A stretch of DNA of 9,465 nt, from positions 1 to 9,465 of the forward strand of contig JACCYX010000029.1 of the NCBI GenBank assembly GCA_013696265.1, read 5' to 3'. A program made the translations under genes and the position numbers. Shown here piece after piece: positions 1 to 5,279 of this stretch; positions within the stretch are counted from its first letter, which is position 1, and every line of letters starts with the position of its first letter. Under the pieces are notes generated by a model, which was given only the letters and a program-made list of their open reading frames with translations, searched no databases and was not told where the DNA came from. The DNA comes from Chloroflexia bacterium. GTDB lineage: Bacteria > Chloroflexota > Chloroflexia > Thermomicrobiales > UBA6265.

Positions 1-251
1 GTTCAGCGGTCGCCGACCGGCTCGGGCTGCGCGACCGGGGACTGCTGCGCGAGGGCATGTACGCGGATGTCGTGATCTTCGATCCGGAGACGGTGATCGA
101 CCGGGCGACGTACACTGATCCCCATCACCTGTCGGAAGGCATCCGCGATGTCTTCGTCAACGGTACCGCCGTTGTCCGGGATGTCGTCCACACCAACGCC
201 TCACCCGGCATGCGCCTGAACGGACCCGGTTATGTCGCCCGAAAAGCCTGA
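1..251 (+). CDS. N-acyl-D-amino-acid deacylase (D-aminoacylase), C-terminal fragment
   Basis: This is the 3' end of a gene that begins outside the window; the reading frame is open from base 3 to the TGA at 249-251. The visible 82 residues carry the typical tail of amidohydrolase-superfamily D-aminoacylases: RLGLRDRGLLREGMYADVV (the small beta-sandwich domain with its 'G-x-x-ADVVxFDP' signature), then a 'VFVNGTAVV' strand and a terminal 'GPGY' segment. Family members hydrolyse N-acyl-D-amino acids (or dipeptide-like amides) to a D-amino acid and a carboxylate, using a zinc site that lies in the missing upstream part. The substrate cannot be judged from this piece. The stop codon lies 20 bp inside the next gene, so the two are probably co-transcribed and translationally coupled. 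Family assignment is fairly sure; exact specificity is not. Confidence 0.85.
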   Translation, partial: SAVADRLGLRDRGLLREGMYADVVIFDPETVIDRATYTDPHHLSEGIRDVFVNGTAVVRDVVHTNASPGMRLNGPGYVARKA

Positions 252-1470
252 CGATCCGCGGGGCGACTCGCGGACGTTCGACAACCTGATGGCGGCGGCG
301 GCGCGTTTCTTCGAGCGGATCGAGCACACCGAGCCAGTCGGTTCGGCGCCACACCTCCTGCGGGTGACAGCGGGCGGGGCCGACTTCGTGCTGCGCGAAT
401 GGGCGGCCGGAATCCCGGTCGAACGGGTCGAGCTGGCGGCTCGCGCCCTGCGCCTGGCCGGACCAGCATCCGGCGACAAGTTGCCAGTTCCGCGGACGGT
501 GCGGGGCGAGGCCGAGACCTGGGCACTGCGGACCGGCGACCGGATCGTATCGGCGGCCTCATGGCTGCCGGGCCGTCCCCTCGCGCGCTACGGCGACTTC
601 CGCACACCGGACGGCGACGTGGTCGACGTGCCACTGCCAGCTTCGGCACCGGCTGAAGCGATTGTCCTGGAGGCGGTGCGGACGATTGGACGGTTCCACG
701 TCGCCACCGCGGCCCTGGCCCACGAGTCGGGTACGGGATCGTCGCCGCTCGCCCGCCTCTGGCACGAAAGCCGCGCGACCTGGACCGAGCAACGGCGCGA
801 AGTCGGCGATCGGGCGGCAAACTCCCCGGAGATCAGGCGCTGGCTCCGGTGCGGCAACCGCATCCTGCCGGTGGCGTCCGAGTACCTGGAGCAATCGAGC
901 GCCACCGGTGTGGATACGGCGATCATTCACGGCGATGTCTGGCCGGCGAACCTGCTGATCGACGGCAACGGCGCGACCCGGACGCTGACCGGCGTGGTTG
1001 GCTGGTCCAACGTCGCCGTGGGATCGCCGTTGATCGATCTCGCGCACCTCGCGATCCACACCTCGGGGTGGTCCGGTGCGCTGGCCGAAACCATCCTTGG
1101 CGCCTACACCGAAGTGGCTCCGCTCTCCCCTATGGAGCGCCGCCTCCTGCCGGTCGTGGCCGCGCTGGACCTGGTGCCGCGGGTCGGCTGGCTCCTGCAG
1201 CTGGCATTCGTGGACGACCGCATGATCGGGCACGAATCGCAACCGGTCCTGCGCAGCGGCCTGAAGTCGCTCCTGATGTCGCTGGAAAACCTGACCCAGA
1301 TCCTGGCGCCGGAATCGGAATGGAACCAGCGCAAGACGAGCGAAGTCCGCCGCGCGCGGCTCGAATCCGCTACGAAAACAGTTGCTGGAAGAGAAACGAA
1401 AGCAGGCCGCCCACAAGGATCAGCCCGATCCCGCCCAGGGTCACGACCAGGAACACGGAGAAGAGGCTGA
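232..1470 (+). CDS. APH/homoserine-kinase-fold phosphotransferase-like protein, possibly catalytically impaired
   Basis: A 412-residue cytoplasmic protein of the aminoglycoside-phosphotransferase / homoserine-kinase-II fold. The N-lobe has a strand ending FVLREW (about 52-57), with Arg where kinases have the ATP-contacting Lys or Arg. The catalytic loop is clear: HGDVWPANLLI, with H233, D235 and N240. The next motif is abnormal: families read I/V-D-W-S-x-x-x-x-G-D, while this protein reads VVGWSNVAVGSPL. Gly257 replaces the metal-binding Asp and Ser265 replaces the second Asp. Helical C-lobe sequence continues to about residue 365. The last 33 residues are basic and low in complexity, and they are read from DNA antisense to the J-domain gene, so they may be a run-on tail. 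The start at 232 overlaps the upstream deacylase and has a weak ribosome site; the ATG at 289 is the alternative. Fold is secure; substrate and activity are unknown. Confidence 0.75.
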   Translation: MSPEKPDDPRGDSRTFDNLMAAAARFFERIEHTEPVGSAPHLLRVTAGGADFVLREWAAGIPVERVELAARALRLAGPASGDKLPVPRTVRGEAETWALRTGDRIVSAASWLPGRPLARYGDFRTPDGDVVDVPLPASAPAEAIVLEAVRTIGRFHVATAALAHESGTGSSPLARLWHESRATWTEQRREVGDRAANSPEIRRWLRCGNRILPVASEYLEQSSATGVDTAIIHGDVWPANLLIDGNGATRTLTGVVGWSNVAVGSPLIDLAHLAIHTSGWSGALAETILGAYTEVAPLSPMERRLLPVVAALDLVPRVGWLLQLAFVDDRMIGHESQPVLRSGLKSLLMSLENLTQILAPESEWNQRKTSEVRRARLESATKTVAGRETKAGRPQGSARSRPGSRPGTRRRG

Positions 1471-1897
1471 CGAACGCGGACCGCTCGCCCCGGCGGTGAT
1501 CGCGCCGCTCGGCGTCCGTCAACTCGCGCTTGAGATGCGTGGCGTGAAGGTCCGGCCGCCCCGCTCTCGGTCCGCCGAACTCCCCCGTGTAGCGCCGGAA
1601 GACCTGGTCCTGGACCACCTGGGCCCGGATCGAGCGGTCGTAGGCCAGCCGCTCGGTCGGGTTGGACAGTGTCCGGTAGGCGCGATTGAGGTCCTTGGAA
1701 AGGTCCTCGGCGGCTTGCCGGTGTTCGGGACGTACGCGGTCGGGATGGAACCGCTTCATCGCCTCCCGGTACGACTTCGTGATCTCGGCCGGACTGGCGG
1801 TGTAGGGCACGCTCAGCAGCTCGTAGAGGTTGTCCTGGGTGCGATTGGCGGCGGGGCCCGGACCCGGCGCGGAACGTTGGTTGGGACGAGCGGCCAC
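1370..1897 (-). CDS. Tail-anchored J-domain (DnaJ-like) membrane protein
   Basis: A 175-residue protein. After a short Pro/Gly/Ala-rich leader comes a J domain (about 23-87): NLYELLSVPYTASPAEI, helix II with basic residues, the invariant HPD at 51-53, then a helix III-like NRAYRTLSNPTERLAYD. A charged, Arg-rich linker follows (about 90-140). One hydrophobic helix, roughly 144-172, ends the protein (FLVVTLGGIGLILVGGLL). There is no G/F region, zinc domain or substrate-binding C-terminal domain, so this is a class III J protein, expected to recruit and stimulate DnaK at the inner face of the membrane. Two GTG codons lie near the start. The one at 1897 is chosen because GAGGAG sits 5 nt upstream, whereas that box overlaps the GTG at 1903. 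An upstream ATG at 2002 would read through the operator region and is not supported. The 3' end overlaps the convergent phosphotransferase gene by 101 bp. Confidence 0.88.
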   Translation of the reverse strand: MAARPNQRSAPGPGPAANRTQDNLYELLSVPYTASPAEITKSYREAMKRFHPDRVRPEHRQAAEDLSKDLNRAYRTLSNPTERLAYDRSIRAQVVQDQVFRRYTGEFGGPRAGRPDLHATHLKRELTDAERRDHRRGERSAFVSLFSVFLVVTLGGIGLILVGGLLSFLFQQLFS

Positions 1898-1935
1898 GAG
1901 CACTCCTCGACGCCGAAGCGGTAGGCATTGGGCTG

Positions 1936-1966
1936 GATCGTCACCCGTCAGGTGACGGGTACGATC
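1936..1966. promoter_or_regulatory. Inverted repeat (operator or leader hairpin) before the J-domain gene
   Basis: Bases 1936-1949 pair with 1954-1966 as 13 base pairs with one bulged C at 1942 and a 4-nt loop (AGGT). The core can also be read as GTCACC (1940-1945) and GGTGAC (1951-1956) in inverted orientation with an 11-bp offset. It falls just downstream of the proposed -10 of the J-domain gene, so it is either a repressor operator or a 5' leader RNA hairpin. There is no following T-run on either strand, which argues against a terminator. Confidence 0.5.
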
Positions 1967-1975
1967 GGCGCACCC

Positions 1976-1983
1976 ATTGTATA
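1976..1983 (-). promoter_or_regulatory. Putative -10 element for the J-domain gene
   Basis: On the minus strand this reads TATACAAT (TACAAT matches TATAAT at five of six positions). It lies about 80 bp before the chosen GTG start. No convincing -35 box is visible 17 bp upstream. The same ACAATGGG string appears in the proposed promoter of the other minus-strand unit at the right edge of the window. Confidence 0.4.
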
Positions 1984-2019
1984 CCGCGCGGGCCACGCTC
2001 ACCGTGCGGAAATCAGCCC

Positions 2020-2046
2020 GTCACCGTAGAATGTGAAGGTGGTGAC
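2020..2046. promoter_or_regulatory. GTCACC-N15-GGTGAC inverted repeat straddling a -10 box of the arginase-fold gene
   Basis: GTCACC at 2020-2025 and GGTGAC at 2041-2046 are the same half-sites as in the repeat at 1940-1956, but here they are two helical turns (21 bp) apart. Between them lies TAGAAT at 2027-2032, a good -10 candidate for the plus-strand gene starting at 2168. This position would suit repression. No clear -35 box is visible, and the leader would be about 130 nt. Confidence 0.4.
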
Positions 2047-2167
2047 AATCGTCGTGCGGCTAATGCGTCGCGACCGCTGGCGCGTCTTCGATTACGCCGG
2101 TTGTCGTGGCCCACGCGCGACTGTCCCGCGCCATTGAGCGATTCGCGAAGAGGGAGGGTCTGGGCCT

Positions 2168-3082
2168 GTGCGCATCGATGTCGTGACCGTTCCTTATCGC
2201 TATGACGAACGGGAAGATGGCTCCGGCTGCGGCCCGGAAGCCTTGATCGAAGCTGGACTGATCGCCAAGATCACCGACCTGGGGTTCGAGACTCGGGGAC
2301 CGCACGTCTCCACGCTGCCGGATGAGGAACGCACCGCCGGGTCGATCGCGATCAACGTCGGCCGTCTGGGCGCCCACACCGCCGCCCTGGTAGCCGCGGC
2401 GCGCGCGGACGGTGCCGGGGTGCTGGTGCTGGCGGGCGACGACACGGCCACCGTCGGGGTCGTCTCCGGCCTGCAGCGGGCGCACGGCGCGGGGGCCCGG
2501 ATTGGCCTGGTTTGGCTCGACGCCCACGGCGACTTCAACACGCCGGAAACATCCTACAGTGGGATCCTTGCCGGGATGCCGGTGGCGATCCTGGCGGGAC
2601 TGGCGGGGCCGCTCTGGCGCGGCGCGGCTGGCCTGGCCGCGCCGATGCCGACCGACCGGATCGTCATCTCCGGCGTGCGCGATCTCGACGAACGGGAGGC
2701 GACCCTCCTGCAATCGACGGACGTGCGCGTGGTCCACGCGCGGGACGCGATCTCCGGCGGCGCCCATCTCCAGGCCGTCACCCGGCTCGCGGCGACGTGC
2801 GACATCCTGTGCCTCCATGTCGACCTCGATGTGCTCGATCCCTCGCTGGTGCCGAGTTCGGTGACGCCGGAGCCGGCCGGCCTGACCATCCGGCAGGCGG
2901 CTGACCTGATCACGGTCGTCCTGGACACCGGCAAGGTCGGGGTCGTCAGCCTGGCCGGCCTGAATCCCGGCGCCGGGCAGCTGGGGCGCCGTTCGATCGC
3001 CTCCTCGATGGCGCTGATCGAGGCCGTCATTCCGCGCTGGACCGGGGTCGTCCCGGAGGCAGTCCACGATGCCCACGCTTGA
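2168..3082 (+). CDS. Arginase/agmatinase-fold (ureohydrolase superfamily) protein with altered ligand residues
   Basis: A 304-residue protein whose length fits the arginase/agmatinase/formiminoglutamase superfamily; true members hydrolyse guanidino or formimino groups at a two-manganese centre. Visible motifs are LDAHGDFNTPE (D118, H120, D122), SGILAGMP (about 131-138) and HVDLDVLDP (D219, D221). Two key positions differ. The first metal motif, normally GGDH or GGNH, reads AGDD, so Asp92 stands where the His ligand should be. The late GLTxxE Glu, which holds the guanidinium group in arginases, is Gln243 (GLTIRQA). The gatekeeper His of SGNLHG is also absent. A different substrate or metal is therefore likely, and the name arginase would be unsafe. 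The GTG start has an AGGGAGGG box at 2151-2158. The stop overlaps the next gene by 14 bp. Confidence 0.82.
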   Translation: MRIDVVTVPYRYDEREDGSGCGPEALIEAGLIAKITDLGFETRGPHVSTLPDEERTAGSIAINVGRLGAHTAALVAAARADGAGVLVLAGDDTATVGVVSGLQRAHGAGARIGLVWLDAHGDFNTPETSYSGILAGMPVAILAGLAGPLWRGAAGLAAPMPTDRIVISGVRDLDEREATLLQSTDVRVVHARDAISGGAHLQAVTRLAATCDILCLHVDLDVLDPSLVPSSVTPEPAGLTIRQAADLITVVLDTGKVGVVSLAGLNPGAGQLGRRSIASSMALIEAVIPRWTGVVPEAVHDAHA

Positions 3083-3467
3083 CGCCCCTGAGCATCCATT
3101 GTCCGTCATCCTCAGGGCGGCGTTCGCCCCGCAGCTAGAATCGGGCGATGTCGACCTGGTCGTCCTCGACGCTGGTTCCGCCTTCGAGGTCCAGGCCGAT
3201 GAGTGGACGTTGAGGCTGGAAGGCTGGCCGGTGGCGGCGGGCTTCATTGCCCTCGACGAGGAACCGTCCACGCTGAGCGAACGGCGGGCCGCCCTCGACG
3301 CCGCCCTCGACGGTCAGCACCTGGCTGGGCTTCGCCACGCCAACATCCTGCTCGACGACGCGATCGTCGCGGTGCTGGAGGATTCGGGCGACCAAGTGTC
3401 GGCGATCCTCGCCCAGCTCATCGCGATCACCGGCGAAGACCTCCTGGCCGACGATGCCAGCGCCTGA
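3069..3467 (+). CDS. Small acidic hypothetical protein coupled to the arginase-fold gene
   Basis: I do not recognise this 132-residue protein. It is acidic, with no membrane segment, signal peptide, cysteines or metal motif, and it alternates short strands (VDLVVLDAG, EWTLRLEGW, GFIALDEE) with a helical second half rich in Ala, Leu and Asp. The pattern suggests a small alpha/beta soluble protein. The ATG lies 14 bp inside the upstream gene and is preceded there by GGAGG with suitable spacing, which indicates translational coupling and perhaps a role as a partner of the arginase-fold protein. Codon use (strong G/C third-position bias) resembles its neighbours, which supports a real gene; the opposite-strand reading frame across this stretch has no recognisable motif. 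Confidence 0.65.
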   Translation: MPTLDAPEHPLSVILRAAFAPQLESGDVDLVVLDAGSAFEVQADEWTLRLEGWPVAAGFIALDEEPSTLSERRAALDAALDGQHLAGLRHANILLDDAIVAVLEDSGDQVSAILAQLIAITGEDLLADDASA

Positions 3468-3482
3468 CCTCATCAGTGAATC

Positions 3483-3515
3483 TTCACGTCCGGTTCACCG
3501 CCCTTTCAGTCACTC
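3483..3515 (+). promoter_or_regulatory. Three 11-bp-phased TTCA repeats upstream of htrA
   Basis: TTCA occurs at 3483, 3494 and 3505, spaced exactly 11 bp (TTCAC, TTCAC, TTCAG). This is the geometry of OmpR/PhoB-type response-regulator sites. A weak -10-like CACACT follows at 3520-3525. The arrangement before the protease start at 3587 suggests activation by the response regulator encoded at 5280. Confidence 0.55.
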
Positions 3516-3586
3516 CCGCCACACTTGCCTTCGGCGACGGCATTCGGCCGCAACCGTTCTGGTGAACCCTCTTCGTGGAGTGACAA

Positions 3587-4783
3587 ATGGCAAATCATCA
3601 CCCTTCATCGGACCCATCCGGCGTCATGGCGACGCTCAAGCGGAGTGGGATTGCATACCTGGCCGCGATGGCGGTGGTGTTGGCGGTGGCATTCGGGACG
3701 TTCTACTTCTCCGATGCCGATGCCGGCATCGCCACCGGCCAGCCACCCTACACGGTTTCGCTCGTCTCCCAGTCCGCGAACCAGGAAACCGCTACCGGTC
3801 TCGCGCTCTCCGTCGCCGACGTGGCCGAGACCGCGAACAACGCGGTCGTCACGGTTTACACGTTCGTGGAAGGCGGCGGGTTCAACGGCGAATTCCCGGA
3901 ATTGGTACCGGCTCAGGAATCGCCGGAGGAGTGGCCGTCAGGTGAGCCGGCGCCGCTGGGTGCGGGTTCGGGATGGATCTTCAGTGAGGACGGCTATGTC
4001 GTCACCAACGCCCATGTCGTTGGCGGCGCCGATTCGTTCGTTGTTCAATATCACGACGGAACCCAGGTCGAGGCCGAGTTGATCGGAACCGACGTGTTCC
4101 AGGACATCGCGATCCTGAAGCTCGTCCTGGACGATGGCGCAACGGTCCCCGGTGTGGCGGTGATCGGCGATTCGGCGGCGCTTCGTCCCGGCGATGAAGT
4201 GGTCGCGATCGGCAGTCCGCTTGGCGAATTCACCAATTCGGTTTCCGACGGCCACATCGGCGGTCTCGACCGCTCGCTCGAGGTCGGGAACGGGATCTCG
4301 CTCGACAACCTGATCCAGCACGACGCCGAGATTTCGCCGGGCAATTCCGGCGGACCCTTGCTGAACATGCGGGGTGAAGTGATCGGGATGAACGTCGCCA
4401 AGGTGGAAACGGCGGCGGCGAACGGTCCGGCCGTCTCTGGTCTCAACTTCGCGATCGACGGCAACACCGTGGCGGAGATCGCCGAATCGATCATTGCCAA
4501 CAACGGGTCGATCGCCGTTCCCTACCTCGGCGTTCAAACCCAGTTGACCGACGAGGGAACGGTCGTGCTCGGGGTCGAGCCCGGTGGTCCCGCCGATGGG
4601 GCGGGTATCGTGGCCGGCGATGTCATCGCCAGCATCGACGGAGCCGCTGTCGATGACGACACCAGCGTCATGCGCCTCCTGCTCGAGCAAGAGCCGGATG
4701 ACACCGTGTCGATCGGGGTGCAGCGGGACGGCACGCATGTCGAAGTCGAGGTCACGCTCGGCGCCCGGCCGGAGGGCATCTGA
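3587..4783 (+). CDS. HtrA/DegP/DegQ-type serine protease, membrane anchored, one PDZ domain
   Basis: A 398-residue S1C-family serine protease. It has a short cytoplasmic N-terminus, one membrane helix (about 21-41), then an extracytoplasmic chymotrypsin-like domain with the full catalytic triad: H143 in TNAHVVGG, D173 in QDIAILKL, and S254 in SPGNSGGPLLN. A single C-terminal PDZ domain spans about 312-394 (PYLGVQTQL, then a PADGAGIVAGDVI-type carboxylate-binding region). An acidic Pro/Glu-rich insert (about 96-125) lies between the first strand and GSGWIF, in the region of the regulatory LA loop. Such proteases degrade or refold damaged envelope proteins. GGAG stands 7 nt before the ATG. Phased TTCA repeats upstream, and the two-component system next door, point to stress-induced expression, as for MprAB-PepD in mycobacteria or CssRS-HtrA in Bacillus. 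Confident. Confidence 0.95.
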   Translation: MANHHPSSDPSGVMATLKRSGIAYLAAMAVVLAVAFGTFYFSDADAGIATGQPPYTVSLVSQSANQETATGLALSVADVAETANNAVVTVYTFVEGGGFNGEFPELVPAQESPEEWPSGEPAPLGAGSGWIFSEDGYVVTNAHVVGGADSFVVQYHDGTQVEAELIGTDVFQDIAILKLVLDDGATVPGVAVIGDSAALRPGDEVVAIGSPLGEFTNSVSDGHIGGLDRSLEVGNGISLDNLIQHDAEISPGNSGGPLLNMRGEVIGMNVAKVETAAANGPAVSGLNFAIDGNTVAEIAESIIANNGSIAVPYLGVQTQLTDEGTVVLGVEPGGPADGAGIVAGDVIASIDGAAVDDDTSVMRLLLEQEPDDTVSIGVQRDGTHVEVEVTLGARPEGI

Positions 4784-4789
4784 CCTGTC

Positions 4790-4813
4790 GCCGGATTGCC
4801 GGCCCAGCTTTTT
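4790..4813 (+). terminator. Weak candidate terminator after htrA
   Basis: A 5-bp stem (GCCGG 4790-4794 with CCGGC 4799-4803, 4-nt loop) is followed after five bases by five T's at 4809-4813. The stem is short and the T-run is displaced, so this is only a possibility. Confidence 0.3.
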
Positions 4814-4855
4814 CACGACATCTTCAGGGATGCGTCAGACCCGCATCAGGCGAGT
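4812..4855 (+). promoter_or_regulatory. Four 11-bp-phased TTCAG-like repeats downstream of htrA
   Basis: TTCAC (4812), TTCAG (4823), GTCAG (4834) and ATCAG (4845) follow each other at exactly 11 bp. A TATTGA hexamer at 4863-4868 lies where a -10 would be expected for a regulator-activated promoter. It is nested in a palindrome, CCTTCA-GTAT-TGAAGG (4856-4871). No convincing protein gene follows directly, so the transcript would be non-coding or a very long leader for the regulator gene. Confidence 0.5.
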
Positions 4856-4874
4856 CCTTCAGTATTGAAGGTGG

Positions 4875-4990
4875 AAAGGGCGAGTGACATCCTGCCCCGG
4901 CAGAATCCGCGGCTCTTCCTCTTTCCTTCCCTCCCCCCAAGCCGTCTCAGGCCGCCGTCGCCGCAAGGCACGCGGCCTGAAACTGGTTTT
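4875..4990 (+). ncRNA. Candidate small RNA ending in a strong hairpin
   Basis: The start is estimated from the TATTGA at 4863-4868; the end is the T's after a hairpin. The body holds a long C/U-only stretch (4914-4938) containing CCTCC-like strings complementary to ribosome binding sites. It then folds as a hairpin: 4947-4955 pairs with 4972-4980 (9 bp). Inside it a further short helix is capped by a GCAA tetraloop (4963-4966). The bases AACTGGTTTT follow. The T-run is only four long, so termination is uncertain. No good reading frame with a ribosome site runs through it. Existence and boundaries are inference. Confidence 0.3.
4947..4990 (+). terminator. GC-rich hairpin with GCAA tetraloop, terminator-like
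   Basis: The outer stem TCAGGCCGC/GCGGCCTGA (4947-4955 with 4972-4980) continues inward as G4957-C4971, T4958-A4970 and GCC/GGC around a GCAA loop, about 14 pairs with two single-base bulges. Four T's follow at 4987-4990. On the opposite strand no T-run follows, so the plus direction fits better. It lies just before the regulator's repeat cluster and would insulate it from upstream transcripts. Confidence 0.45.
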
Positions 4991-5032
4991 AAGGAACCCT
5001 TCAGGATTGACTCAGCCCCGCTTCAGCCGGCC
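4989..5032 (+). promoter_or_regulatory. 11-bp-phased TTCAG repeats upstream of the response-regulator gene
   Basis: TTCAG (5000), CTCAG (5011) and TTCAG (5022) are spaced exactly 11 bp. A degenerate TTAAG (4989) lies one period upstream. A weak -10-like TACCCT is at 5037-5042; a better hexamer, TATGAT, is at 5069-5074. This is the expected arrangement for autoregulation by the OmpR-type regulator encoded downstream. Confidence 0.55.
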
Positions 5033-5084
5033 ATCCTACCCTGACGGCGTGAAGGCACGACGTATCGGTATGATGAAGGCGTAG

Positions 5085-5118
5085 CACCAGCCGGGAACGG
5101 ATTCCCGGTTGCCTGGTG
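5085..5118 (+). other. Stable hairpin in the 5' leader of the two-component operon
   Basis: CACCAG-CCGGGAA (5085-5097) pairs with TTCCCGG (5102-5108) and CTGGTG (5113-5118): 13 base pairs with a CGGA loop and a 4-nt TTGC bulge on the 3' side. A smaller CGGC-CAAA-GCCG hairpin follows at 5131-5142. No T-run follows, so it is not a normal terminator. About 160 nt of otherwise featureless leader separate it from the regulator start. Confidence 0.55.
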
Positions 5119-5279
5119 GTGGATTGCGGGCGGCCAAAGCCGGGACCGGCGAGTGTCCGCGAAACAGCGGTGCGATACTATTGGTGAATCTGGGACGGGT
5201 TTTCAAGAGAATTCAGCATCGGCTCACGTCCCGGCTCAACCGAATCGTGCCCGCGTCTGGAAACCATGGGTGGTGAATC

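Noticed and set aside
1898..2002. Upstream ATG extension of the J-domain protein
   Set aside because: The extra N-terminal residues would be read from the promoter and inverted-repeat region; the GTG at 1897 has a GAGGAG box at ideal spacing.
2060..3271. Long minus-strand open frame opposite the arginase-fold gene
   Set aside because: It has no recognisable domain and an Arg/Gly/Pro-rich composition typical of antisense reading in GC-rich DNA, while the plus strand carries clear family motifs.
3483..5032. The phased repeats as a CRISPR array or tandem repeat
   Set aside because: Only 4-5 bases per 11-bp unit are conserved and each cluster has three or four units; this fits protein binding sites, not CRISPR or a satellite.
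4884..5084. Possible 66-residue peptide gene in the htrA-regulator gap
   Set aside because: It has a GTG start without a properly spaced ribosome site, and it runs through the strong hairpin and the repeat cluster. Its composition (Arg, Pro, Ser) is what non-coding GC-rich DNA gives.
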